NCBI RefSeq assembly: GCF_018070025.1
Contig: NZ_JAGPYQ010000003.1
Span: forward strand, 1-64,000
Direction: 5' to 3'
Length of the DNA stretch: 64,000 nt
Origin: Streptomyces liliiviolaceus
GTDB lineage: Bacteria; Actinomycetota; Actinomycetes; Streptomycetales; Streptomycetaceae
How positions within the stretch are numbered: the stretch's first letter is position 1; the number at the start of each line of letters is the position of its first letter. The translations under genes were made by a program, and so were the position numbers. Positions 52,313 to 60,333 of the stretch are shown here, in pieces. The notes under the pieces were generated by a model, which saw only the letters and a program-made list of their open reading frames with translations, was not told where the DNA came from and did not search any database.

Positions 52313-53257
52313 ATGACGCAGGACAACCGCACTCCGGACGAGACCCGTCGCGTACGCATGCGGGAGGTCGGGCCGCGTGACGGGTTCCAGAACGAACCGG
52401 AGACGATCGGGACCGCCGACAAGATCCGGCTGATCAACGCGCTCGGGCGGGCCGGGTTCACCCGGATCGAGGTGGCGAGCTTCGTCCGGCCGGACGTCAT
52501 CCCGCAGCTCGCCGACGGCGTCGAGGTGCTGAAGGGCATCGACCTGCCCGACGAGGTCGAGCGGATGGTGCTGATCCCCAACAGCAAGGGACTCGACAAC
52601 GCGCTGAAGGTACGCGACCTGTTCGAGGCCGCCACCCTGTTCGTCAGCGCGTCCCAGACCCACAACAGGAAGAACATCAACCGGACCGTCGAAGAGACCA
52701 TGGCGGACGTGAAGGTGATGGGTGAGCGTGTCACCGCCGAGGGGCTGAAGTTCTGCGCGGTGATCGCGACCTCGTTCGGCTGCCCCTACGAGGGCAAGGT
52801 GTCCATGGACCGGGTCCTGGACCTCGCCGAGGAGTTCGCCGGGGCCGGGGCCACCGAGATCGGCTTCGGGGACACCACCGGCATGGCGAACCCGGCCTAC
52901 GTCTCACGGTTCTTCACCGCCGCCCGGGAGCGGCTGCCGCGGGTCGAACTGACCGCCCACTTCCACAACACCCGAGGCCAGGGGCTGGCCAACGCCTACG
53001 CCGCACTGGAGGCGGGCTGTACCAGCTTCGAGTCGAGCTTCGGCGAACTCGGCGGCTGCCCGGTCCCGGCCGGCTCCACCGGCAACATCGCCACCGAGGA
53101 CCTCGTGAGCATGTTCCACGAGATGGGCGTCGAGACCGGCCTCGACCTGGAGAAGATCATCGAGGCCGCGCGTGCGGCACAGGGCACCCTGGGTCGCAAG
53201 CTCACCAGCCACTCGATCGTCGCGGGCCCCGTTCACTGGGACCTGGCGGCGAGCTGA
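52313..53257 (+). CDS. Hydroxymethylglutaryl-CoA lyase-like enzyme
   Basis: A 314-residue DRE-TIM metallolyase: MREVGPRDGFQNEPETIG, the ASFVRPDVIPQLADG block, VELTAHFHNTRGQGLANAYA (metal-binding His-x-His) and FGELGGCPVPAGSTGNIATE with the conserved catalytic Cys of HMG-CoA lyases. It cleaves HMG-CoA or a related 3-hydroxy-3-substituted acyl-CoA. Start ATG 52313 has GGAGGTG in front, better than the overlapping in-frame ATG at 52253. The variant GGCPVPAGSTGN differs slightly from the standard signature, so a related substrate is possible. Confidence 0.9.
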   Translation: MTQDNRTPDETRRVRMREVGPRDGFQNEPETIGTADKIRLINALGRAGFTRIEVASFVRPDVIPQLADGVEVLKGIDLPDEVERMVLIPNSKGLDNALKVRDLFEAATLFVSASQTHNRKNINRTVEETMADVKVMGERVTAEGLKFCAVIATSFGCPYEGKVSMDRVLDLAEEFAGAGATEIGFGDTTGMANPAYVSRFFTAARERLPRVELTAHFHNTRGQGLANAYAALEAGCTSFESSFGELGGCPVPAGSTGNIATEDLVSMFHEMGVETGLDLEKIIEAARAAQGTLGRKLTSHSIVAGPVHWDLAAS

Positions 53258-53286
53258 GGCACGGCGCCCGGATCACGTACGACATT

Positions 53287-53358
53287 CGAACCAGCCCGAC
53301 GCCTCGAACCAGCACGACACCTCGAACCAGCCCGACACCTCGACCGAGCACGACACCC
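53287..53358. repeat. Four 18-base direct repeats in an intergenic gap
   Basis: Units of the form CGAACCAGCCCGACACCT at 53287, 53305, 53323 and 53341, with one to three changes each. They fill most of the gap between the HMG-CoA-lyase-like gene and the BadH-like gene. No coding role is apparent. Confidence 0.85.
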
Positions 53359-53395
53359 GCCCGACTGAACCACCAGGCCTACAGGAGAGTTCGCT

Positions 53396-54154
53396 ATGAG
53401 CAACCGCGTCGCCTTCGTCACCGGAGGCGCCCAGGGCATCGGCAAGGGCATCGCCACCACACTCGGGGCGCAGGGGTTCAAGGTGGCCGTCGCCGACATG
53501 AACCTTGAGACCGGGACACAGACCGCCAAGGAGATCAACGGCGCGGGCGGCACGGCCATCGCCGTCGAGGTCGATGTCACGAGCACCGCCTCGGTACAGG
53601 CCGCCGTGCGCACGGTGGAGGAGGAGCTCGGCCCGATCGAGGTCGTCGTCAACAACGCAGGCTGGGACGACTTCATGTCCTTCGTCGACACCACCGAGGA
53701 GTTCTGGGACAAGATCCTCGACATCAACTTCAAGGGCGCGCTGCGGGTCGTCAAGGCGATCGCGCCCGGCATGATCGAGCGCGGCTTCGGCAGGATCGTC
53801 AACATCGGCTCCGACGCGGGCCGGGTGGGCTCCTCGCTGGAGGCCGTCTACTCCGGGTCCAAGGGCGGCATCATCGCCTTCACCAAGACCCTGGCCCGCG
53901 AGGTGGCCACCAAGGGCGTCACCGCCAACAGCGTCTGCCCCGGTCCGACGGACACCCCGGCCCTGCGCAAGTTCGTCGACGGAGCCGGGCAGAACGCCGA
54001 GAAGGTCATCGCCGGTATGACCCGGGCCGTGCCGATGAAGCGGCTCGGCACCCCTGAGGACATCGGCCCCGCCGTCGCCTTCTTCGCCTCCGACGCCGCC
54101 GGCTTCATCACCGGCCAGACCCTGTCGGTGAGCGGCGGACTCACCATGGCCTGA
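53396..54154 (+). CDS. SDR close to 2-hydroxycyclohexanecarboxyl-CoA dehydrogenase (BadH)
   Basis: A 252-residue SDR with TGGAQGIG, VVNNAGWDDFMSFVDTTEEF, NIGSDAGRVGSSLEAVYSGS (Ser, Tyr) and the following KGGIIAFTKTLAREV (Lys), and GFITGQTLSVSGGLTMA. The NNAGWD and SDAGRVGSSxExVYSG(S/A)KGG(I/V)IAF patterns are those of BadH, which oxidises 2-hydroxycyclohexane-1-carbonyl-CoA. With the BadI-like gene at 63510 this points to alicyclic ring degradation. The start ATG has AGGAGAG upstream. Substrate prediction is by family pattern only. Confidence 0.85.
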   Translation: MSNRVAFVTGGAQGIGKGIATTLGAQGFKVAVADMNLETGTQTAKEINGAGGTAIAVEVDVTSTASVQAAVRTVEEELGPIEVVVNNAGWDDFMSFVDTTEEFWDKILDINFKGALRVVKAIAPGMIERGFGRIVNIGSDAGRVGSSLEAVYSGSKGGIIAFTKTLAREVATKGVTANSVCPGPTDTPALRKFVDGAGQNAEKVIAGMTRAVPMKRLGTPEDIGPAVAFFASDAAGFITGQTLSVSGGLTMA

Positions 54155-54251
54155 GCCGGAACATCGTGAACGCGGTCCCCGAGAGCACCCGATCCGAACC
54201 GCGGTACCGCGCAGTACCCGTACCGACAAGTCACCGACAAGTGAGGAAGCG

Positions 54252-55067
54252 ATGGCCGAGCGGAACGTGTCCGGACGGAACGTGTCCGAGGACCCCACAG
54301 AGGTCGTCACCTGGAAGAAGGAAGCGCCGGGGATCGTCCATGTGACGCTGGCACGTCCGCCGGCCAACGCCCTCGGTCCCGCGATCCTCGACGGGATGCA
54401 CGCGGCGATCGACGCGGCCGAGAAGGCCGGGGACGTCAAGGTCATGGTCGTCTCCTCGGCCCTCGACGGCTTCTTCGCGGCGGGCGCGGACATCAAGCAC
54501 CTCTCGAAGATCGACGCCGAGTCGTTCACGGCGTACGGCGACCGGATGCGCGCCGTCAACGACCGCCTCGCCGCGGCGCCGTTCCTGTCCGTCGCGGCGG
54601 TCGACGGACTGGCCCTCGGCGGCGGCCTGGAACTGGCGATGGCCTGCACCCTGCGGGTCTCCGGCCCTCGGGGGAAATACGGGCTTCCGGAAGTGCGCAT
54701 CGGTCTCATCCCGGGAGCCGGCGGCACCCAGCGATTGCCCCAACTGGTGGGCCGCGGCCGGGCGCTGGACATCATGCTCACCGCCCGGCAGGTACCGGCG
54801 TCGGAGGCGCTCGCCATCGGCCTGGTGGACCGGCTGACCGAGGGCGATGTCGTGGAGGAGGCGCTGTCGCTGGCCGCGGAACTGACCGCGGGCGCCTCAC
54901 TGCCGGCGCAGCTCGCCGTCGTCCGTACGGTCGACGCGGCCTTCGACCTGCCGGTCCAGCAGGGGTTCGCCTTCGAGGCGGCGCAGGAGCAGGCGCTGTT
55001 CGAGGACGGCGAGGCCGCGGAAGGAATCACCGCCTTCATCGAGAAACGGCGCCCGGATTTCGCCTGA
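54252..55067 (+). CDS. Enoyl-CoA hydratase/isomerase
   Basis: A 271-residue crotonase. The oxyanion-hole segments are FFAAGADIKHL and VDGLALGGGLELAMACTLRV, and the catalytic glutamates lie in GGLELAMA and YGLPEVRIGLIPGAGGTQRL, the hydratase pattern with both residues present. The C-terminus ends FIEKRRPDF. It hydrates a 2-enoyl-CoA intermediate. GAGGAAG precedes the ATG. The first 15 residues (ERNVSGRNVSED) are an unusual duplicated N-terminal extension. Confidence 0.93.
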   Translation: MAERNVSGRNVSEDPTEVVTWKKEAPGIVHVTLARPPANALGPAILDGMHAAIDAAEKAGDVKVMVVSSALDGFFAAGADIKHLSKIDAESFTAYGDRMRAVNDRLAAAPFLSVAAVDGLALGGGLELAMACTLRVSGPRGKYGLPEVRIGLIPGAGGTQRLPQLVGRGRALDIMLTARQVPASEALAIGLVDRLTEGDVVEEALSLAAELTAGASLPAQLAVVRTVDAAFDLPVQQGFAFEAAQEQALFEDGEAAEGITAFIEKRRPDFA

Positions 55068-55209
55068 CCTCCGAGGACCGGCCCCGGAACGCCCGGCCCA
55101 GGACGGGGGACCACAGCCCGGACAGGCGACGACAGCCCGTACGGGTGACGACAGCACGGACACGCGCCGCGGCTCCGCGGTCGCACGAGAGAACGGACGG
55201 CTGCCTCCA

Positions 55210-56064
55210 GTGACGACGACCGGGAACGCCGGGCAGGGCGACGGGAATCAGCCCCTTCAGGTAGTGCACAGCGGACCTGAACGATCGTTCGCGATCACCG
55301 ACGTGGCAGCCGACGGAAGGACCGTCTCGGCGTCCATGCGGACGGGCCCGTGGCTGAACGCCCCGCGCGCCGGTTCGGCGGGCGGCCCGGTCGGCGGCGC
55401 GCTCGGGGTGCTCGTCGACAACGTCCTCGGGTACGCCATCATGCTCGACCGCCCGGCCGGCCACTGGTCGGTCAGCTCCGAGATCTCGATCGACCTGTGC
55501 GGGCCGGTACCGATGGACGGGTCCGCGCTTCTCGCCGAGGGGAGTGTTACCCACTCCGATTCCCGCGGCGGGATCTCCTCCGGCTCGGTCGTCGACGAGC
55601 GAGGCGGGCTCGTCGCGGTGTGCCGTCAGCAGGGCCGGTGGATACGGACGCTGCCCGCCGCGTCGCCGGGGAGCGACAGCGCCGGGCCGGCGCAGGGCAC
55701 GGACCGGAGGGATCTCCTGGAACTGCTCGACGCGCAGGTCAAGAGCACGGACGGCGGCGCCGAGCTGGAACTGGTCGCGACGCCTGAACTGGTCAACCCG
55801 CTCGGCAACCTGCACGGAGGCATCGGTCTGTGCGCCTCGGACGTGGCGGCGCACGCCGCGCTGGAGGCCGCGGGAGGGCCACCGTCCGACACGGCGTCCG
55901 TCCACATCGCCTACGTGCGACCGGTGCCGCGGAACACGGCCGTGCGGTTCAGGGCGTCGGTGGAGCACGCCGGGCGCAGCTTCGCCGTGGTGCGGGTGAC
56001 GTCCGTGAACGAGAACGGCAGACCGTGCACGATCGCCACCGTGACGACCGGTGTACGTACCTGA
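55210..56064 (+). CDS. Tandem hotdog-fold thioesterase (PaaI-like)
   Basis: A 284-residue protein with two hotdog domains. The first has SAGGPVGGALGVLVDNVLGY as its central helix; the second has NPLGNLHGGIGLCASDVAAH, with the N-x-x-G-x-x-HGG pattern of catalytic PaaI thioesterases. The first domain lacks that pattern and is probably structural. It may release dead-end acyl-CoAs. A GAACGATCGTTC palindrome lies within the first 30 codons (55279). The GTG start at 55210 is tentative because no strong ribosome binding site is visible. Confidence 0.8.
   Translation: MTTTGNAGQGDGNQPLQVVHSGPERSFAITDVAADGRTVSASMRTGPWLNAPRAGSAGGPVGGALGVLVDNVLGYAIMLDRPAGHWSVSSEISIDLCGPVPMDGSALLAEGSVTHSDSRGGISSGSVVDERGGLVAVCRQQGRWIRTLPAASPGSDSAGPAQGTDRRDLLELLDAQVKSTDGGAELELVATPELVNPLGNLHGGIGLCASDVAAHAALEAAGGPPSDTASVHIAYVRPVPRNTAVRFRASVEHAGRSFAVVRVTSVNENGRPCTIATVTTGVRT
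55279..55290. promoter_or_regulatory. 12-base palindrome GAACGATCGTTC, copy 1
   Basis: A perfect palindrome inside the 5' coding part of the thioesterase gene. The same 12 bases recur at 56184 near the start of the racemase gene. It may be a regulator operator or a chance product of the shared codons for Glu-Arg-Ser-Phe. Confidence 0.3.
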
Positions 56065-56165
56065 CCTGCGGAGGCCGACGACGCTGAGGGCGAAGTTTCT
56101 CGCCGTCACCGTATTCGGACTGACCATTGGCATGTAATCTGAGCTAGGTCCGAGGGAGTGACGCA

Positions 56166-57353
56166 GTGACGCAGCACCAGCCGGAACGATCGTTCACCGG
56201 TCCACTGACAGGTATGAAGGTCGTCGAGATCGGCAGTATCGGGCCGGGTCCGTTCTGCGCCATGCTGCTGGCCGACCTGGGCGCCGACGTGATCAGGATC
56301 GACCGTGCCCGGGGCGCCGCCCTCGTCGGCCCCAACGCGGACTTCCGCACCGAACTGCTGCACCGGGGACGGCGCTCCGTCGCCGTCGACCTCAAGCACC
56401 CCGACGGTCCGGAAGCGGTGCTGTCGCTGGTGGAGAGGGCCGACGTGCTCATCGAGGGTTTCCGGCCCGGCGTCACCGAGCGCCTCGGGATCGGCCCCGA
56501 GGACTGTCACGCCCGCAACCCCCGGCTGGTGTACGGGCGGATGACCGGCTTCGGCCAGGACGGTCCGCTGGCGCAGACCGTGGGCCACGACATCAACTAC
56601 GTGGCGCACAGCGGTGTCCTCTCGCTGATCGGCCGGGCCGGCCAGGCGCCGACCCCGCCGCTGAGCCTCGTCGGGGACTTCGGCGGCGGGGGCATGCTGC
56701 TGGCGTTCGGCGTCCTCGCGGCCCTGTGGGAGAGCCGTGCCTCGGGCAAGGGGCAGGTCGTCGACGCGGCCATGAGCGAAGGCGCCGCCCTGCTCGGCAC
56801 CGCTTTCTTCGGCTACCGCCAGACAGGCGTATGGCATGAGCGCGGCAGCAACATCGTGGACAGCGGTGCCCCCTACTACGACGCCTACGAGACCGCCGAC
56901 GGCAAGTGGGTCGCGGTCGGCGGCATGGAGGCACACTTCTACGCCGAGCTGATCGACCTGCTCGGGCTCGCACCCGACGAGCTGCCCCCGCAGAACGACA
57001 CCGCGCAGTGGCCCCGGATGAAGGAGATCTTCGCCGGGGCGGTCCGCCGGCGGACCCGCGACGAGTGGGTGGCCGCCGCCGAGGGCCGGGACGTCTGCCT
57101 GACCCCGGTCCTCGAACCCGACGAGGTGGGCGAGGACGCGCACCACCGGGCACGCGGATCCTTCGTCGAGATCGCCGGGCTCACCCAGCCCGCCCCGGCG
57201 CCCCGCTTCAGCCGTACACCCGCGACTGTGGACATCCCCCCGCCCGCGCCCGGCGAGCACACCCGGGAGGCGCTCACCGCCTGGGGTGTTCCCGAGCGGA
57301 CGGTCGCCGCCTGGGAGGCGGCCGGAGCCGTGCGCGTAACCGGCACGGGCTGA
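56166..57353 (+). CDS. CaiB/BaiF CoA-transferase family, alpha-methylacyl-CoA racemase-like
   Basis: A 395-residue class III CoA-transferase fold protein. It shows GPLTGMKVVEIGSIGPGPFC, MLLADLGADVIRIDR, LLHRGRRSVAVDLKHPDG, VLIEGFRPGVTERLGIGPED, MTGFGQDGPLAQTVGHDINY and SLVGDFGGGGMLLAFGVLAA. The GHDINY and GDFGGGGM segments with their His and Asp pair are those of alpha-methylacyl-CoA racemase, which epimerises the methyl branch before beta-oxidation. GTG 56166 gives the full N-terminus. A second copy of the GAACGATCGTTC palindrome lies at 56184. Confidence 0.9.
   Translation: MTQHQPERSFTGPLTGMKVVEIGSIGPGPFCAMLLADLGADVIRIDRARGAALVGPNADFRTELLHRGRRSVAVDLKHPDGPEAVLSLVERADVLIEGFRPGVTERLGIGPEDCHARNPRLVYGRMTGFGQDGPLAQTVGHDINYVAHSGVLSLIGRAGQAPTPPLSLVGDFGGGGMLLAFGVLAALWESRASGKGQVVDAAMSEGAALLGTAFFGYRQTGVWHERGSNIVDSGAPYYDAYETADGKWVAVGGMEAHFYAELIDLLGLAPDELPPQNDTAQWPRMKEIFAGAVRRRTRDEWVAAAEGRDVCLTPVLEPDEVGEDAHHRARGSFVEIAGLTQPAPAPRFSRTPATVDIPPPAPGEHTREALTAWGVPERTVAAWEAAGAVRVTGTG
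56184..56195. promoter_or_regulatory. 12-base palindrome GAACGATCGTTC, copy 2
   Basis: Identical to 55279-55290 and again close to a gene start (18 bases into the racemase gene). Two exact copies 900 bases apart are unlikely by chance but both lie in coding sequence. Confidence 0.3.
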
Positions 57354-57456
57354 CCCCGGTCCACCCCGGTCCGACACGGACGGCGACACGCAGAGCCGAA
57401 GAGCAGCAGGACCCAAACGCCACAGAGCCGAAACGCCACGGAGCCGAGGAGCACTG

Positions 57457-58269
57457 ATGAAAAGTCTGGAAGCGGTGTACGAGACGCTCACGCTGGAGGA
57501 GCGCTCACCCGGTGTCGTCGTGGTCACCCTGAACCGTCCCCAGCGCTACAACGCGATGACGAACACGATGTTCGACGAGCTGGAGAACGTGGCCGTCGCG
57601 CTCGACGACGAGGACGACTGCCGGGTCGTGATCCTCACCGGGGCGGGCAAGGCGTTCTGCGCCGGCTACGACCTCGCCGACGCCGAGGACCTGCCGCACC
57701 TCGGCGCGCTGGGCATGCTCGACCAGCAGGAGCGGGCGGCGCGTGCGCTGCTGGCGCTGCGCACCATGCGGGTCCCGGTCATCGCGGCGGTCAACGGCCC
57801 CGCGGCGGGCGGCGGTCTCTCGCTCGCGCTGGCCGCCGACATCCGGCTGGCCTCCCCGGACGCCAAGTTCAACGCCGCCTTCGTACGCATCGGTCTGTCC
57901 GCAGGCGACCTGGGCGCGTCCTGGCTGCTGACCCGGCTGATCGGACCCGCCGCGACCAGCGAGATCTGTTTCACCGGCCGTTTCGTCCTCGCCGACGAGG
58001 CACGCGACCTCGGCCTGGTGAACAGTGTCAGCGACGCGGACTCCCTCCTGGACGACGCCCTGACGCTGGCCCGGTCGATCGTGGCCAACTCACCGGGCGG
58101 CGTACAGCTGTCGAAGCGCGCCCTGCAGGCCAACCTGGAGACGGCCTCGTACGCCGCCGCCCTGGAGCTGGAGAACCGGGGACAGGCGCTGCTCACCCGG
58201 GGCGCGGACATGCCGGAGGCCCTGGCCGCCTTCAGGGAGAAGCGCGCTCCGGTCTTCACCGGCCGCTGA
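57457..58269 (+). CDS. Enoyl-CoA hydratase/isomerase, paralogue 1
   Basis: A 270-residue crotonase with VVTLNRPQRYNAMTNTMFDE, AFCAGYDLADAEDL, AAVNGPAAGGGLSLALAADI and FVRIGLSAGDLGASWLL. In the first catalytic segment the usual glutamate is replaced (GGGLSLALA), and the second segment reads SAGDLGASW rather than (P)E..G. It may therefore be an isomerase or act on an unusual substrate. The C-terminus EALAAFREKRAPVFTGR is almost the same as in the next gene, so the two arose by duplication. Confidence 0.9.
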   Translation: MKSLEAVYETLTLEERSPGVVVVTLNRPQRYNAMTNTMFDELENVAVALDDEDDCRVVILTGAGKAFCAGYDLADAEDLPHLGALGMLDQQERAARALLALRTMRVPVIAAVNGPAAGGGLSLALAADIRLASPDAKFNAAFVRIGLSAGDLGASWLLTRLIGPAATSEICFTGRFVLADEARDLGLVNSVSDADSLLDDALTLARSIVANSPGGVQLSKRALQANLETASYAAALELENRGQALLTRGADMPEALAAFREKRAPVFTGR

Positions 58270-58341
58270 CCACGACGGCGACCGACGACGACCGACTGCG
58301 ACCGACGACGGCTGACGACGGCGACTACCGAAGGATCCACC

Positions 58342-59160
58342 ATGGCTCACGACCTCGACCTGCCCGACCTGGAAACCCTGTCGCTCGAAGTGCTGGACGC
58401 CGGCGTCGCGGTGCTGCGGATGAACCGCCCGGAGCGGATGAACTCGCAGACGGTGCGGATGTTCACCGAGTACAACACCGTCGCCCGCGCCCTGCGGGAC
58501 AGCGGACTCAGAGCGCTGATCCTCACCGGCACGGGGGAGCGCGCGTTCTGCGCCGGCTTCGACCTCGACGAGATCGAGGTCATCACCACGATGGGTGTGC
58601 GCGAGTTCCTCAAGTTCCAGGAGACCGCCACGGGGGGCATCCAGGCCATCAGGCACCTGCCCTTCCCGGTGATCGCCGCGGTGCACGGCGCGGCCACGGG
58701 CGGCGGCATGGCACTGGCCCTGGCCGCCGACATCCGTCTCGTCGCGCCGACGGCCAAGTTCAGCGCGGCCTTCGTCAAGGTGGGCCTGTCGATGGGCGAA
58801 CTGGGCACGTCGTACAACCTCAGCCGTCTCGTGGGACCCGGCCGGGCCGCCGAGATCGGCTTCACCGGACGCCTGGTCGGCGCCGAGGAGGCCGTGACGA
58901 TCGGGCTGGCCAACCGCATGGTGCCGAGCGAGAACCTGCTGGACGAGGCGCTGGCCATGGCGCGGCTCATCGCCGCCAACTCGCCGGGCGGAGTGCGCAT
59001 GTCCAAGCGCGCCATCCAGCGCAACCAGGAGATCACCTCGTACGCCGCCGCGCTGGAGCTGGAGAACCGGGGGCAGGCGCTGATGTCGCGCACCGAGGAC
59101 ATGCCCGAGGCGCTGGCGGCCTTCAAAGAGAAGCGCGCGCCCCAGTTCACCGGAAAGTGA
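58342..59160 (+). CDS. Enoyl-CoA hydratase/isomerase, paralogue 2
   Basis: A 272-residue crotonase, paralogous to the gene just upstream. It has VAVLRMNRPERMNSQTVRMF, AFCAGFDLDEIEVI, AAVHGAATGGGMALALAADI and FVKVGLSMGELGTSYNLSRL. As in paralogue 1 the first catalytic glutamate is absent, but here SMGELGTS supplies a glutamate in the second segment. Both end in EALAAF(R/K)EKRAP(V/Q)FTG(R/K). The gap between them (58270-58341) is filled by short CGAC-type repeats. Confidence 0.9.
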   Translation: MAHDLDLPDLETLSLEVLDAGVAVLRMNRPERMNSQTVRMFTEYNTVARALRDSGLRALILTGTGERAFCAGFDLDEIEVITTMGVREFLKFQETATGGIQAIRHLPFPVIAAVHGAATGGGMALALAADIRLVAPTAKFSAAFVKVGLSMGELGTSYNLSRLVGPGRAAEIGFTGRLVGAEEAVTIGLANRMVPSENLLDEALAMARLIAANSPGGVRMSKRAIQRNQEITSYAAALELENRGQALMSRTEDMPEALAAFKEKRAPQFTGK

Positions 59161-59169
59161 GGTCCCGGC

Positions 59170-60333
59170 ATGACGGACGAGTGGACACCGGAGGGCCTCG
59201 AAGCCCTCACCCGTTTCCTGCGCGAGCGCGGCCTGTGCGAGGGAACGGGTGAGCTGGACGTCCGCCGGATCGGCGACGGCCACTCGAACCTGACCTTCCT
59301 GGTCTCGGGCGACACCGACACCGACACCGCGGGCTCGGACGAGAGCGCGGGCGCGGACGAGTGCGGCACCGGCCGCGTGGTGGTACGCCGCCCGCCGCCA
59401 CCGCCGACGCCGCCCGGAGCCCACGACATGCTGCGCGAGGCACGGCTCGTGGACGCGCTGCGGGACACCCCGGTGCCCGTCCCCGCGGTGCTCGCCACCG
59501 CGCAGGCGGGCGAGGTGATCGACGTGCCCTTCTACGTCATGAGCTTTGCCGAGGGACCCGTGGTGACCACCTCGACCCCCTCGCCGCTCGCCGCCCCCGC
59601 GACCCGGCGGCAGATCGGTGAGGCCCTCGTCGACGTCCTCGCCGAGCTGCACGCGATCGACTGGCAGGCCGCCGGTCTCGGCGACCTGGGCCGCCCGGAG
59701 GGCTTCAACGCCCGCCACCTGCGCCGTATGGGCAGGCTGGTCGCCGACGCGGACGGCGCTCCGCCGCCGCACTTCGCCGCCATCGAGCGCTGGCTCGGCG
59801 CGCACGTGCCGCCCGAGTCGGGCGCCTCGATCGTGCACAACGACTACCGGATCGGGAACGTGGTCCTCGCCCCCGACGCCCCGGGACGCATCGCCGCGGT
59901 GCTCGACTGGGAACTGGCCACCATCGGCGACCCCCTGTTCGACGTCGGATACTTCCTGGCCTCGGTACCGGAGGCGGACAGCCCGCGGACGCCGACGGAG
60001 GACCTGGGCACCGCGCTGCTCGAAGAGGGATACCCGACCCGCGAGGAACTCGCCGGCCGGTACGCCGACCGCACCGGCCGCGACCTGTCGAACCTGGACT
60101 GGTACACCGCCCTCGCGTTCTGGAAGCTGGCCGTGCTCTACGAGTACAGCCGCCGCCGGACCGTACGGGGTGTGGGTGATCCGTACTACGCCGACCAGAA
60201 GCTGGTGCAGTCCTTCCTGGCGGCCGCGCACCGGACCGCCGGTCTCGACGAGCCGCCGGACGCACCCGCGGACGGGTCCGAGGCAGCACCCGAGACCGCA
60301 CCCGAAGCCGTACCCGACGAGGAGACCCGATGA
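59170..60333 (+). CDS. Phosphotransferase-family protein (APH fold, ACAD10-like)
   Basis: A 387-residue aminoglycoside-phosphotransferase-fold protein. It has DGHSNLTFLVSGD, VVRRPPPPPTPPGAHDML, the catalytic loop SIVHNDYRIGNVVL and the metal-binding AAVLDWELATIGDPLFDVGY. This subgroup travels with acyl-CoA dehydrogenases and is thought to phosphorylate hydroxyacyl-CoA type substrates (as in human ACAD10). The C-terminal tail is acidic and repetitive (PADGSEAAPETAPEAVPDEE). The stop overlaps the next gene's start (ATGA). Confidence 0.92.
   Translation: MTDEWTPEGLEALTRFLRERGLCEGTGELDVRRIGDGHSNLTFLVSGDTDTDTAGSDESAGADECGTGRVVVRRPPPPPTPPGAHDMLREARLVDALRDTPVPVPAVLATAQAGEVIDVPFYVMSFAEGPVVTTSTPSPLAAPATRRQIGEALVDVLAELHAIDWQAAGLGDLGRPEGFNARHLRRMGRLVADADGAPPPHFAAIERWLGAHVPPESGASIVHNDYRIGNVVLAPDAPGRIAAVLDWELATIGDPLFDVGYFLASVPEADSPRTPTEDLGTALLEEGYPTREELAGRYADRTGRDLSNLDWYTALAFWKLAVLYEYSRRRTVRGVGDPYYADQKLVQSFLAAAHRTAGLDEPPDAPADGSEAAPETAPEAVPDEETR

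Noticed and set aside
47850..56128. A shared 9-mer (AATGGTCAG at 47850, inverted as CTGACCATT at 56120) upstream of two catabolic genes
   Set aside because: Nine bases are expected to match by chance about once in a window this size on both strands, and no symmetric operator surrounds them.
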